7,629 nt of DNA from Methanosarcinaceae archaeon (GCA_020793555.1 DQIO01000216.1:1-7629), one strand, 5' to 3'; shown: positions 1-7,169, counted from the first letter of the stretch. Program-made: numbers and translations. The notes: a model not told the origin generated them from the sequence alone.

Positions 1-243
1 ATAATTGTGCCCTATGCCCTTCATAATCGACACTTGAAAGTTGACGCGACACTAGGTCGTAATGTAAGCTGGTTTGAGGCATTTTCACATTATATTTTCA
101 TACCAAATACCGAAAGATGGTCTTCAAAACAGCTGATTTGCGCGTGCATTTTTTCTTTTTTCAATATGGTGCTGACCGACACAGTTTCAAAATCCAGTTA
201 TTTTTCAGACACGGATTTACATGGATTTGATGTTTATCAAATA
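1..243. other. AT-rich flank without a convincing gene
   Basis: I see no supported gene here. A plus-strand frame is open from position 7 to 378, but it resembles no family I know and its last third lies antisense to the ATPase gene. The minus strand holds only very short frames. Next to the ATPase stop codon there is a small inverted repeat, TTTGAT at 226-231 and ATCAAA at 236-241. It could form a 6-bp stem just after the gene, but no T-tract follows on the minus strand, so it is a weak terminator candidate at best. The sequence may be the tail of something lying outside the window. Confidence 0.5.
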
Positions 244-1575
244 TCAAACACTTTGCACCACCAGCCATTTCCACAATGGCGTATAAATAATATTCATCCC
301 ATCCATCACTTCTTCTGCTTCATATTCCCAGGTTATCACAAGCAGATCGTTGCATCCAAATTCTTTGCCTGCTTTTAGGAGTGCTGTTATCTCTCTTTCT
401 TTTATCTCTTCCTTATTTGATGCATAGGTCACCTGGACAAGTTGCTCCACCTCAAGCCCTTTTCTTATGACAAAATCAACTTCCCTGTCCTGCGAATCTT
501 TCCAGTAGAATAGCCCCATTAGCGGATTTTGGGCTTTATCTCTCATAAGTTCTGTTGCAACAAGGTTCTCGATCAATCGTCCCCGTTCTTCTGAGAATTT
601 GAATCCTGCGAAATTAACAAAACCTGTGTCTATGCAGTAGATCTTGCGTGGGTACTGCATAGCGTCTTTCACTTTATAGGAATATATTTTCAGGTCAAAA
701 AACAGGAATGAATCTTTCATTATTGTGAAGTATTTTTCCATTGTAGGAACCGAGATATTGATCCCTATTGATTTTAACATGCGGGTCATTTTGGAAAAAC
801 TTGCCAGTTTTCCTGAATTTGAACATAAGAAATATGCCAGATCTTCCACAATTTCGCTTCTTCGTCTTGTTTTTGGTAGTATGTCCCTGTTTATTATGTC
901 CATGAATAATGTCTGTATCAATTCTTCTTTATCCGGCCCAGACTGGACAACTTCCGGAAATCCGCCGAATTCCAGATATTCTCGTAGCAGTTCTTTGATG
1001 ATTGCTATGTCCTGTTCGATGTAGAAGTCGTTCTTGATATTGTATTCTTTGAACGATAGGAATTCTTTGAAGCTTAATGGGCTGACTGCTGTGGTGAGGT
1101 GCCGCCCTGTCAGCAGATAGCCAAGGTCTGATTCTGTAAGTTTTGAGGTGGAACCTGATATGAATATCTTGATGCGTCCTTTGAATTCATCATATATGCT
1201 TCGTACATATTTTTCCCATTCTTCAATTCTCTGGACTTCATCAAGGAAAATATATACCAGATCATGTTGTTCCATGAGTTGTTTTGCATGGATTATCTCT
1301 ATCAGGTCATTGAAGTATTCCTGCGATGGAGGCAGCAATCTCCGGTTTTCGAAATTTATGTAGATAGTGGCATCTTTTTTAACGCCATTTTCCAGCAGGT
1401 GTTCAATAATGGAGAACATGAGGTAGGTCTTTCCGGCTCGTCTGGGCCCGATGATGTCGTTTATCAGGTCGCTTTCTATTTTCAGGCGTAGCATCCGCTC
1501 TGTTATTACGGGTAAGTCTTTTCTCCAGTATTCTTCTACAATAGTTCGTAATTTATCTTTACGATTTTGCATCAT
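244..1575 (-). CDS. AAA-family ATPase with C-terminal DUF4143 domain
   Basis: This 443-residue protein belongs to the large archaeal/bacterial group of AAA_14 plus DUF4143 ATPases, whose cellular role is not established. A Walker A motif (GPRRAGKT) lies at residues 43-50, a Walker B motif (YIFLDEVQ) at about 108-115 and a sensor-1-like ISGSTSK at 139-145. A winged-helix-like region follows at about 230-290. The C-terminal third has the nuclease-fold look of DUF4143: GRLIENLVATEL at 332-343, then YWKD and REVDFVI at 357-370. The usual lysine of the ExK motif appears to be absent; the matching strand reads LVQVTY, as in many relatives, so nuclease activity is doubtful. Length is typical and the gene looks intact. 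The start has tandem ATGs (1575 and 1572) and no Shine-Dalgarno sequence, consistent with a leaderless mRNA. It is probably transcribed alone. Relatives are patchy and often multi-copy, so acquisition by transfer is possible but not shown here. Confidence 0.9.
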   Translation of the reverse strand: MMQNRKDKLRTIVEEYWRKDLPVITERMLRLKIESDLINDIIGPRRAGKTYLMFSIIEHLLENGVKKDATIYINFENRRLLPPSQEYFNDLIEIIHAKQLMEQHDLVYIFLDEVQRIEEWEKYVRSIYDEFKGRIKIFISGSTSKLTESDLGYLLTGRHLTTAVSPLSFKEFLSFKEYNIKNDFYIEQDIAIIKELLREYLEFGGFPEVVQSGPDKEELIQTLFMDIINRDILPKTRRRSEIVEDLAYFLCSNSGKLASFSKMTRMLKSIGINISVPTMEKYFTIMKDSFLFFDLKIYSYKVKDAMQYPRKIYCIDTGFVNFAGFKFSEERGRLIENLVATELMRDKAQNPLMGLFYWKDSQDREVDFVIRKGLEVEQLVQVTYASNKEEIKEREITALLKAGKEFGCNDLLVITWEYEAEEVMDGMNIIYTPLWKWLVVQSV

Positions 1576-1595
1576 ATCATAAAGATAACTTTACG
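1547..1595. repeat. Imperfect inverted repeat spanning the ATPase start codon
   Basis: The arm CGTAATTTATCTTT at 1547-1560 is matched by the reverse complement of AAAGATAACTTTACG at 1581-1595, with one or two differences. The 9-mer CTTTACGAT also occurs as a direct repeat at 1557-1565 and 1589-1597. The two arms flank the start codons and lie just downstream of the TATA box. This is where an archaeal repressor site, or an mRNA hairpin masking the start, would sit. Function is inference. Confidence 0.35.
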
Positions 1596-1604
1596 ATATT
1601 TAAG
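1596..1604 (-). promoter_or_regulatory. TATA box of the ATPase gene
   Basis: On the minus strand this reads CTTAAATAT, close to the archaeal TATA consensus. Its centre is about 25 bp upstream of the ATG at 1575, so transcription would begin at or next to the start codon. That agrees with the absence of a ribosome binding site. Confidence 0.5.
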
Positions 1605-1647
1605 TATGTGGTATTTTAAGGTTTTTGATTATAACGTGAAACTACCC

Positions 1648-2400
1648 TCACATTCTTGCGATCGTAATATAACCGGTATGACCCACCCGTGTTGTTGCCG
1701 GACGCGAACCCCGATCAGAAAATGATATCTCGCGCTCAATATTTTCAATGGTTAGCACATCCACAAAACCAACCTCTGCCATTCCTGCACGGATCGCTTT
1801 TGTCTGCTCAATAAATGGAGAATAAGTGACAACGAATCCACCAGGAAGTAGCACTTTCCTGACATTGGAAACAACATCCTTTGAATCAATTGTATCAAGG
1901 GTCACAACATCGAATTTCTCATCAAGGGTCGCGATCTCATCCACAATATTACCGCAGCGCACTTCTACATTATCAAGACCTGCACGCTCCATATTTTTGC
2001 GCGCAACATCCACAAACTCATCCCGAATCTCATAACTCACAACATGTTTTGCAATCGAACCAAGATACATGGCAAGAATACCAGAACCCGTGCCTGCATC
2101 CAAAACCGAATCCTCTTTATTCAAACCCGTGTACGCAATAATAGAACCAATATCCTTCGGGATCATTGGCGCACCCGTGCGTTTGGCATATTTGAAATGA
2201 TCAGGCATGCGTGGTTTCTGAATAACAAACTCCTGCCCCATGTGAGAGGTTATCGTATCTCCAACTTCTTTTTGCAACAGTTCTTCCAGATCAATGATAC
2301 CAAAATCAGTATGGAACTTTTCAACTGACACAGCAGTAACAAACTCGCGTAATTTCCCTTTTTGTTCTGCCCTTAACAGAATTGATTCTCCTAAATTCAT
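1648..2400 (-). CDS. trmI: tRNA (adenine-N1)-methyltransferase TrmI
   Basis: This 250-residue, AdoMet-dependent enzyme of the TrmI/Gcd14 family methylates N1 of adenosine in the T-loop of tRNA (positions 57/58 in archaeal enzymes) and normally works as a homotetramer. A small N-terminal domain is followed by RTGAP at 74-78 with KD at 82-83. AdoMet motif I (VLDAGTGSG) is at 99-107, the acidic residue that holds the ribose is about E124 (SYEIR), and the motif IV region is LDTIDS at 168-173. The family C-terminal signature RPATTRVGHTGYI is at 233-245. Length is normal. The motif IV region lacks the proline common in this family, a mild oddity. The start is fixed by an AGGTG ribosome binding site. 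The gene lies 9 nt after the HD phosphohydrolase gene and is surely cotranscribed with it. No clear terminator follows. Confidence 0.93.
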   Translation of the reverse strand: MNLGESILLRAEQKGKLREFVTAVSVEKFHTDFGIIDLEELLQKEVGDTITSHMGQEFVIQKPRMPDHFKYAKRTGAPMIPKDIGSIIAYTGLNKEDSVLDAGTGSGILAMYLGSIAKHVVSYEIRDEFVDVARKNMERAGLDNVEVRCGNIVDEIATLDEKFDVVTLDTIDSKDVVSNVRKVLLPGGFVVTYSPFIEQTKAIRAGMAEVGFVDVLTIENIEREISFSDRGSRPATTRVGHTGYITIARM

Positions 2401-2406
2401 TTTTCA

Positions 2407-2411
2407 CACCT
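2407..2411 (-). promoter_or_regulatory. Shine-Dalgarno site of trmI overlapping the upstream stop codon
   Basis: The minus strand reads AGGTG, complementary to the archaeal 16S rRNA 3' end, 6 nt before the trmI ATG. Its first two bases are part of the TAG stop codon (2410-2412) of the HD phosphohydrolase gene. Ribosomes ending the first gene therefore sit directly on the second gene's binding site, which suggests translational coupling. Confidence 0.7.
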
Positions 2412-4236
2412 AATGTTTTGCAGTCCGACTATATCTGCTAGCCTGCATTGTTACAATATCCCTTGGTATCGAATGTTTGTTCATGACCAGATATTCCATG
2501 ATCGCCGAAAATTCCCGTTCATAAGAATCCTTGAGCAAACTCGCATATTTCGCACCATCGCTTGTGAGCACATATTCGTACCGCTGCTTAAAACGTCCCT
2601 TGCTCTCGTAATACCGCAAATCTTCATCAACAATACCCATTGCAACCAATATCTGCAGATCCTCAAACAACTTTTCGCTGTAAGGAAATCCATATCTTTC
2701 ATGGAAACCGTAATCGAACAGGTTCTTTAATGCCTCGTCTTTACTAAATAATTCCACAGTATTGTATAACCATGTGATATTACGAATTCTGGGAATTGAA
2801 ATATAGATTCCATCTTTCCCCTCAAATACATCATGGACACCATATATCAGAAGTAACAATCCCTCTATCGAAAGATATTGTCCATCACGAATGAACCGGA
2901 TAAGTTTTGGAGAAATATCATCAACAAGCACACGCATTTTTGATTCCATTTCAACAGCATCAACCACAACATCCGGATGTGCGAATGCTGTCAGCGACAT
3001 CTGGCGCGATATTGCACGCACCAATCCATTTGCAAGTGCGGATTCGTCATAGAAAAATCCCTCACCACCCTTTATTGCAACTCGTGTGTTCTTTGGGACT
3101 CCTGACGCAACGCTGAGGTCTATCAAAACATCATCCAGCCCCTTTGTGAGTTCTCCCTCGAACATCTTTCTTGCAACCCCATGACGCGCGATTGTCGAGA
3201 GAGCCATTTTTGTAACCGGAGGCAATGTTTTTTGGGTAAAACGCACACAAGGATCATATATTTTCCCATCGCGGATACCCCCCATGAACTTTTTAGCATG
3301 AGGACTACCATTTGCTTTTATGAAACCAAGCAGATCATTGTCATTGTAGACTGTGAAGAACTTAATGATAGCAGCAGTCACTGAATCCTTTCCATCGTTT
3401 TCTTCTACATTTGACAATGCATCTTCAAGAGCATATAACAACATCACACGCGCTGCCTGCGTTTTTGGGTGATGTATGATCGCGGTATAATGATGAGCTC
3501 GTGCGATAAGCATGGATTCGGCTGCTGTCAGTGCCATATCCTCACCATAACTTGAACTTTCAGATGCTCCGAGCACGATACGGTTATCCTTTATCATTAA
3601 ACTCTGGACGATCTGGTCAACATCAATAAGTCCGAGCGATACACCCGTGTGATATGAATCACGCAGAAGGAAATCGATTCTGTCCGCATCTATATCGCCT
3701 GAAATGATGTGACCAAGATAAGGACGGTCAAGTGAATGCGCATCTCCTGTTGCCATCTTTGCAATCTCATCAAAAAAAACATGCGCATCAACCCCAAATT
3801 CCGATTCGACATTATGGCAGATGTTCGCCTCATTAGGAAATTTGTTCTTAATGATGCTCTTTGTGAATGACTCGTGTTTGATGACCTTTTTGCCATCAAT
3901 GACTGGCTGGAATTTCGTATTTCTTTTAAGAACACCTTCAACTGCATGTGATAGTGCAGAATGGCCAACATCATGCAACAATCCTGCGATCCTGACTTTT
4001 TGAACTTCTTCAGGTTCAAGCCCCAGTGCATTTGCAATTATTGATGCAGTATGCATTGTACCAATGCTGTGCTCAAAACGTGTATGATTGGCACCGGGAT
4101 ACACAACGTCCGCAAGCCCAAGTTGCTGGATCTTACGCAATCGCTGGACTTGCCGTGTGTTTACGAGCATTTGCTCCAGTTCACTGAGTATGACAGTTTT
4201 ATGGATCGGATCATGGATTATCATGGGTTTTGGCAT
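2410..4236 (-). CDS. HD-domain phosphohydrolase (dNTPase-like) with C-terminal extension
   Basis: This 608-residue cytosolic protein begins with the DPIH(K)..I.LS signature of the COG1078/SAMHD1-like HD family, several members of which are dNTP triphosphohydrolases. Metal ligands by family analogy are H56 (RFEHS), H88 and D89 (LLHDVGH) and D185 (DADRIDFLLRD). H92 and H121 are also conserved, and DSYHTGV at 193-199 completes the family signature. The HD core covers about residues 1-420. The last ~150 residues are extra: FHERYGFPYSEKLFEDLQIL (511-530), then a YEYVLTSDGAKY segment (553-564), resembling the winged-helix-like YwgA / DUF4065 proteins. The ATG at 4236 starts right at the family's conserved N-terminus and lies close to the predicted transcription start, so the mRNA is probably near-leaderless. 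It is the first gene of an operon with trmI. The substrate cannot be read from the sequence; dNTP hydrolysis is the best guess. Confidence 0.88.
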   Translation of the reverse strand: MPKPMIIHDPIHKTVILSELEQMLVNTRQVQRLRKIQQLGLADVVYPGANHTRFEHSIGTMHTASIIANALGLEPEEVQKVRIAGLLHDVGHSALSHAVEGVLKRNTKFQPVIDGKKVIKHESFTKSIIKNKFPNEANICHNVESEFGVDAHVFFDEIAKMATGDAHSLDRPYLGHIISGDIDADRIDFLLRDSYHTGVSLGLIDVDQIVQSLMIKDNRIVLGASESSSYGEDMALTAAESMLIARAHHYTAIIHHPKTQAARVMLLYALEDALSNVEENDGKDSVTAAIIKFFTVYNDNDLLGFIKANGSPHAKKFMGGIRDGKIYDPCVRFTQKTLPPVTKMALSTIARHGVARKMFEGELTKGLDDVLIDLSVASGVPKNTRVAIKGGEGFFYDESALANGLVRAISRQMSLTAFAHPDVVVDAVEMESKMRVLVDDISPKLIRFIRDGQYLSIEGLLLLIYGVHDVFEGKDGIYISIPRIRNITWLYNTVELFSKDEALKNLFDYGFHERYGFPYSEKLFEDLQILVAMGIVDEDLRYYESKGRFKQRYEYVLTSDGAKYASLLKDSYEREFSAIMEYLVMNKHSIPRDIVTMQASRYSRTAKH

Positions 4237-4260
4237 TGTTGAGATATAATGAGTAAGGGA

Positions 4261-4271
4261 TTATATATAAG
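4261..4271 (-). promoter_or_regulatory. TATA box of the HD phosphohydrolase-trmI operon
   Basis: The minus strand reads CTTATATATAA, a near-ideal archaeal TATA box centred about 30 bp before the ATG at 4236. Transcription should start about 4-5 nt before the start codon. No ribosome binding site is present in that space. Confidence 0.65.
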
Positions 4272-4533
4272 AGTGGGAAATGACAGGGGGCTGTTGATAG
4301 GTGAGAAAAATTACTGATTCTAATCCTCACTATTGTAGAGAATTTTTTAACTTCACTTTTTCGTTTCTCACATCACAAATACCTTTCTTTGACACAAATT
4401 GCCCCTTTATCCATCCATATTTTTTCAGTTAAATAACGATGGCTCTTAAATTGTTTTCTTTTCGGCGCAACAAATAATCAAATAATAAATAATTTGAATT
4501 AAGCAGTTTATCAGAGACTTTTTATCTTAATCG

Positions 4534-4689
4534 TTATACCCCGCAGCTCTGCTGCGATTGGGTGTGCCGTCGCAACGTTTGACTTCGGATTTTTTTCCAT
4601 TGTCTGGGTGTGAATTGTTTCCCCATTTGAGCTTCTATGTACGCTTTCCATCCTGTTTTGATCCAATAACCATCAAATATATTGCGATA
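4534..4689 (-). other. Short open frame, possibly a decayed gene remnant
   Basis: One minus-strand frame is open for 51 codons between a TAA at 4690-4692 and a TAA at 4534-4536. The translation has a protein-like composition (GYWIKTGWKAYIEAQMGKQF at residues 7-26, then a PRQWKKIRSQTLRR stretch), with three tryptophans and many charged residues. It has no ATG before residue 22 and its end runs through the palindrome at 4538-4563. I do not recognise it. It may be the last piece of a decayed transposase or other gene, or chance. An overlapping frame from the ATG at 4651 (46 codons) looks less protein-like. Confidence 0.2.
4538..4563 (-). repeat. GC-rich REP-like hairpin A
   Basis: A perfect 6-bp stem (CGCAGC at 4542-4547, GCTGCG at 4551-4556) has a 3-nt loop. 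It is extended by ACCC at 4538-4541 pairing with GGGT at 4560-4563 across a 3-nt bulge. Read on the minus strand it is a CAATC-led stem followed by GGGGTATAA. This layout recalls short palindromic repeats that many genomes carry between genes, but copy number cannot be judged from one window. Confidence 0.45.
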
Positions 4690-4701
4690 TTAAGGCATGT
4701 G

Positions 4702-4760
4702 GATGTGCAAAAGTATATTTAAATGAAATCATTTCTAAAAATGTGTAGTGTTTGCACATC
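4702..4760. promoter_or_regulatory. Inverted repeat enclosing a bidirectional TATA-like box
   Basis: A perfect 10-bp inverted repeat, GATGTGCAAA at 4702-4711 and TTTGCACATC at 4751-4760, encloses TATATTTAAATG at 4714-4725 and a small palindrome GAAATcATTTC at 4725-4735. The AT core reads as a good archaeal TATA box on the minus strand (CATTTAAATATA), with a predicted start near 4690. The arms could be paired sites for one regulator, or the ends of a very small mobile element. No gene is clearly served by this promoter. Confidence 0.35.
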
Positions 4761-4776
4761 TACTGATTGGTCTTGG

Positions 4777-4798
4777 AATCCGCCGTCTGCGACGGATT
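4777..4798 (-). repeat. GC-rich hairpin B downstream of triosephosphate isomerase
   Basis: AATC (4777-4780) plus CGTC (4784-4787) pairs with GACGGATT (4791-4798) around a 3-nt loop and a 3-nt bulge. It lies about 50 bp after the isomerase stop codon. Its minus-strand layout matches hairpin A: a CAATC lead, a loop containing or beside GCAGA, then a G-rich 3' arm. It could help end the isomerase transcript, although only a short T-run (minus strand of 4737-4741) lies further downstream. Confidence 0.4.
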
Positions 4799-4844
4799 GT
4801 TCTATCCACTCCAAAACCGGCTGATCAATTAACCGTTTTAACAG

Positions 4845-5528
<684 letters not shown>

Positions 5529-5530
5529 CT

Positions 5531-5579
5531 ACTCCGATTGTAAAACAAATAACTGGTAACTAATAACTGATATGATAAA
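5531..5579 (-). promoter_or_regulatory. Probable tpiA promoter and ribosome binding site
   Basis: On the minus strand TTTATCATAT (5570-5579) is a fair TATA box. It predicts a transcript start near 5550 and a leader of roughly 28 nt carrying GGAGT (5531-5535), which lies 8 nt before the ATG. Between them AATAACTG occurs twice, at 5548-5555 and 5562-5569, a 14-bp spacing that might be a regulator site. The TATA assignment is tentative because several AT-rich alternatives lie further upstream. Confidence 0.35.
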
Positions 5580-5621
5580 CGGTAATTAATAATTAATGAT
5601 TGAAACTTCAACTTAAACTTG

Positions 5622-5673
5622 AAAAAAAAACCAAAACCAAAAAAATGAAAAAAACGTGTGATAAATCACACGT
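5622..5673 (-). terminator. Terminator of fae-hps
   Basis: Two bases after the stop codon a perfect 8-bp stem (ACGTGTGA at 5654-5661, TCACACGT at 5666-5673, 4-nt loop) is followed on the minus strand by T-runs of about 7, 7, 4 and 9 separated by a few bases. Archaeal polymerase stops at T-runs alone, so hairpin plus repeated T-tracts should give strong termination and may protect the 3' end. It isolates fae-hps from tpiA. Confidence 0.85.
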
Positions 5674-5675
5674 AA

Positions 5676-6854
5676 TCAGAAATCGGTCATTATTCTGAAC
5701 TGGTCGATCTCAGGCTTGTTCAAACCTTCGATGAACTTTTCTGCTACCTGTCTGACATCCTTTGCATTGGTGATCGCTCTTCCGACCACAAGGATATCGG
5801 CGCCTGCATCCAATGCAGCAGGTATCGTGTCAACACGGACACCGCCGGCGACTGCCACCAGTATCTTTGGTGATAATGCCTTTATGCCTTCAATGCTGCC
5901 CCATGCGTGTTCGGTTTCTTCGATATCGATCGCGCGGTGGAGTTCAACAACATCAGGCAGATCATCGAGTTGTTTCAATACAGATACAGGGTCAGGCTGG
6001 TTCAGCGTGTCCATAACTGCATAGATGCCTGTCTTGTGTGCTTCTTCGATTACCTTGTTGATGGTTGCGATAGGTGCGAGTGCTGAAACAACGATTGCGT
6101 CTGCGGTTGCGTCTGCAACCATGCGGGCCTCAAGGTTTCCTGTATCAAGGGTCTTAAGGTCTGCCACAATAAATGCATCAGGTTTTGCTTCCCTGAGTTT
6201 TGTAATTACATCCACACCATAGCGTTTGATAAGAGGTGTGCCTGCTTCAAGGATCAGGTGGTCGCTGTTTGGCAAATGTTTGATGACATTGAGTATCGCA
6301 TCAATGTTTGGATTGTCAAGTGCAACCTGAAGATATGGTGCATCCCAGAGTCTTGTGACCTTGAATCCCATTATTGCGTGTGCTGCCCTGTCCTTTTCAT
6401 CGAGTACTGTGTCGATGTCAGGGAAACTTGCAAGTGCGCGTTTGAGTGCCAATTTTGTTGCTCCGTAGTTGTACCTGTAGATCCTGTTGTAACTGGTTGC
6501 CTGCGGGTGAATGAATACACTTGCCACGATGACAAGATCTTCAGTCTGGTCTTTTGGGATTATTCCTTCCTCAACAGCATCAGCCACCGCTTTAGCAACA
6601 GCAGCCTGTGCAGGACCAAATATCTTTGCAGCCTGATCCATGTCCTTTACCGTGACTTTCGGTACGATCAATGTGGATGGTTTTGTTGGCAGGTTTGGAC
6701 GAATAACCGACAGCAAAGGTGTGTGCCCTGCTGAGAGTTGTGTCAGTCCGTTTGCGAATGCCTGTCCTACAGGACCTTCCTTATCTCCGATCATAAGATC
6801 AACGTGTGCGATTTCTGGTTCCTCGCCTATTAATGCTTCTCCGATTAGTAACAT
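5676..6854 (-). CDS. fae-hps: Bifunctional formaldehyde-activating enzyme / 3-hexulose-6-phosphate synthase
   Basis: This 392-residue fusion carries two enzymes. Residues 1-~160 are Fae, which joins formaldehyde to tetrahydromethanopterin to give methylene-H4MPT; the active-site H17 is present in IAHVDLMIG (15-23), with FGPAQ.AVA at 79-86. Residues ~163-392 are hexulose-6-phosphate synthase, a TIM-barrel of the orotidine-phosphate decarboxylase suprafamily: EAGTPLIK at 203-210, the ADLKTLD metal/catalytic motif at 231-237, ELHRAID at 304-310, and the phosphate sites AVAGGVR (334-340) and [12 protein letters not shown] (351-362). In archaea without an oxidative pentose phosphate pathway the Hps half is thought to run towards ribulose 5-phosphate, releasing formaldehyde that Fae recaptures. 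Length and both active sites look normal. The ATG at 6854 has an AAGGAG site 4 nt upstream and a strong TATA box. Confidence 0.97.
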   Translation of the reverse strand: MLLIGEALIGEEPEIAHVDLMIGDKEGPVGQAFANGLTQLSAGHTPLLSVIRPNLPTKPSTLIVPKVTVKDMDQAAKIFGPAQAAVAKAVADAVEEGIIPKDQTEDLVIVASVFIHPQATSYNRIYRYNYGATKLALKRALASFPDIDTVLDEKDRAAHAIMGFKVTRLWDAPYLQVALDNPNIDAILNVIKHLPNSDHLILEAGTPLIKRYGVDVITKLREAKPDAFIVADLKTLDTGNLEARMVADATADAIVVSALAPIATINKVIEEAHKTGIYAVMDTLNQPDPVSVLKQLDDLPDVVELHRAIDIEETEHAWGSIEGIKALSPKILVAVAGGVRVDTIPAALDAGADILVVGRAITNAKDVRQVAEKFIEGLNKPEIDQFRIMTDF

Positions 6855-6857
6855 ATT

Positions 6858-6897
6858 ACTCCTTCAGTTGCGTTAATTGTTATGACTATATATATTG
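6858..6897 (-). promoter_or_regulatory. Promoter and ribosome binding site of fae-hps
   Basis: The minus strand carries a TATATATA-type box at about 6885-6896. It predicts a transcript start near 6865, just before the AAGGAG Shine-Dalgarno site at 6859-6864. The leader would be only about 11 nt, so the structured region at 6939-7069 lies upstream of this promoter and outside the mRNA. The box is nearly symmetric and could also fire towards the plus strand. Confidence 0.6.
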
Positions 6898-6938
6898 TTT
6901 CTTATAGAAATAATGATATTAGTACGTTTATATTTTGT

Positions 6939-7069
6939 GGGACTGCCGATGATGGCGACAGAAGATATGTATAGACAATCGGTATCCAGCAGTCCCGCGT
7001 TTTAGATACCGTTCAGTAAGCCCGATTAAAACGATCACGATAATGATTTCTACCAGAGTGAGGCTTACT
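6939..7069 (+). ncRNA. Candidate structured RNA between fae-hps and the transposase
   Basis: Three perfect inverted repeats are nested here. GGGACTGC (6939-6946) pairs with GCAGTCCC (6989-6996), and the helix continues inward with CGAT (6947-6950) and ATCG (6978-6981). CGGTATC (6980-6986), lying inside that hairpin, can pair with GATACCG (7005-7011) outside it, giving an H-type pseudoknot or an alternative fold. AGTAAGCC (7015-7022) then pairs with GGCTTACT (7062-7069), followed on the plus strand by TTTATTT and later TTTTT, terminator-like. TATA-like sequences lie upstream at 6885-6896 and about 6901-6908. I recognise no known RNA family, and the short frames inside are not gene-like. Strand and transcription are inferred; a DNA-level role (element ends, protein sites) is the main alternative. 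Confidence 0.35.
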
Positions 7070-7120
7070 TTATTTCCATTGACTTACTTTTTCATAGAAT
7101 ATAATTTATAGATTTTCACA

Positions 7121-7130
7121 CTTATAAATA
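7121..7130 (+). promoter_or_regulatory. TATA box of the transposase gene
   Basis: CTTATAAATA matches the archaeal TATA consensus. It would place the transcript start near 7150, about 20 nt before the ATG at 7170. No good ribosome binding site follows. Confidence 0.45.
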
Positions 7131-7169
7131 ACATGTTTTATTAGGTTTTAATGCAATTTCATCTAATTG

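Larger units (their letters stand above)
4272..4844. other. Gene-poor intergenic region with palindromes and T-tracts
   Basis: About 570 bp separate the HD phosphohydrolase promoter from the end of the triosephosphate isomerase gene. No recognisable gene is present. From left to right it holds: plus-strand T-rich runs at about 4342-4400; three tandem copies of AAATAAT at 4472-4493; a GC-rich hairpin at 4538-4563; a run of seven T at 4590-4596; a short, possibly decayed minus-strand frame at 4534-4689; a TATA-like box inside a 10-bp inverted repeat at 4702-4760; and a second hairpin at 4777-4798. The mix of small palindromes and gene remnants fits an old insertion site. Confidence 0.5.

Noticed and set aside
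7..378. Plus-strand open frame of 123 codons at the left edge
   Set aside because: It matches no family I recognise, and its last third is antisense to the well-supported ATPase gene. No TATA box or ribosome binding site stands out.
4439..4477. Tiny plus-strand frame (12 codons) after a TATA-like TTAAATAA
   Set aside because: It is too short, has no binding site, and lies in AT-rich DNA where such boxes occur by chance.
4472..4493. Three tandem AAATAAT units
   Set aside because: Low-complexity AT sequence; the units are too short and few to support a repeat array or origin.
4511..4651. 46-codon minus-strand frame from the ATG at 4651
   Set aside because: The C-terminal part (AAELRGI) is simply the translation of the palindrome at 4538-4563. 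There is no ribosome binding site at proper spacing.
6258..6734. Long plus-strand frame (158 codons, cysteine-rich) inside fae-hps
   Set aside because: It is entirely antisense to a gene with complete active-site motifs; the unusual Cys/Val/Trp content is what the reverse complement of such a gene gives.
6939..6996. Possible tRNA or C/D box RNA in the first hairpin
   Set aside because: The 58-nt fold lacks D, anticodon and T arms. A GATGATGG resembles a C box, but no CTGA box lies at the needed distance.
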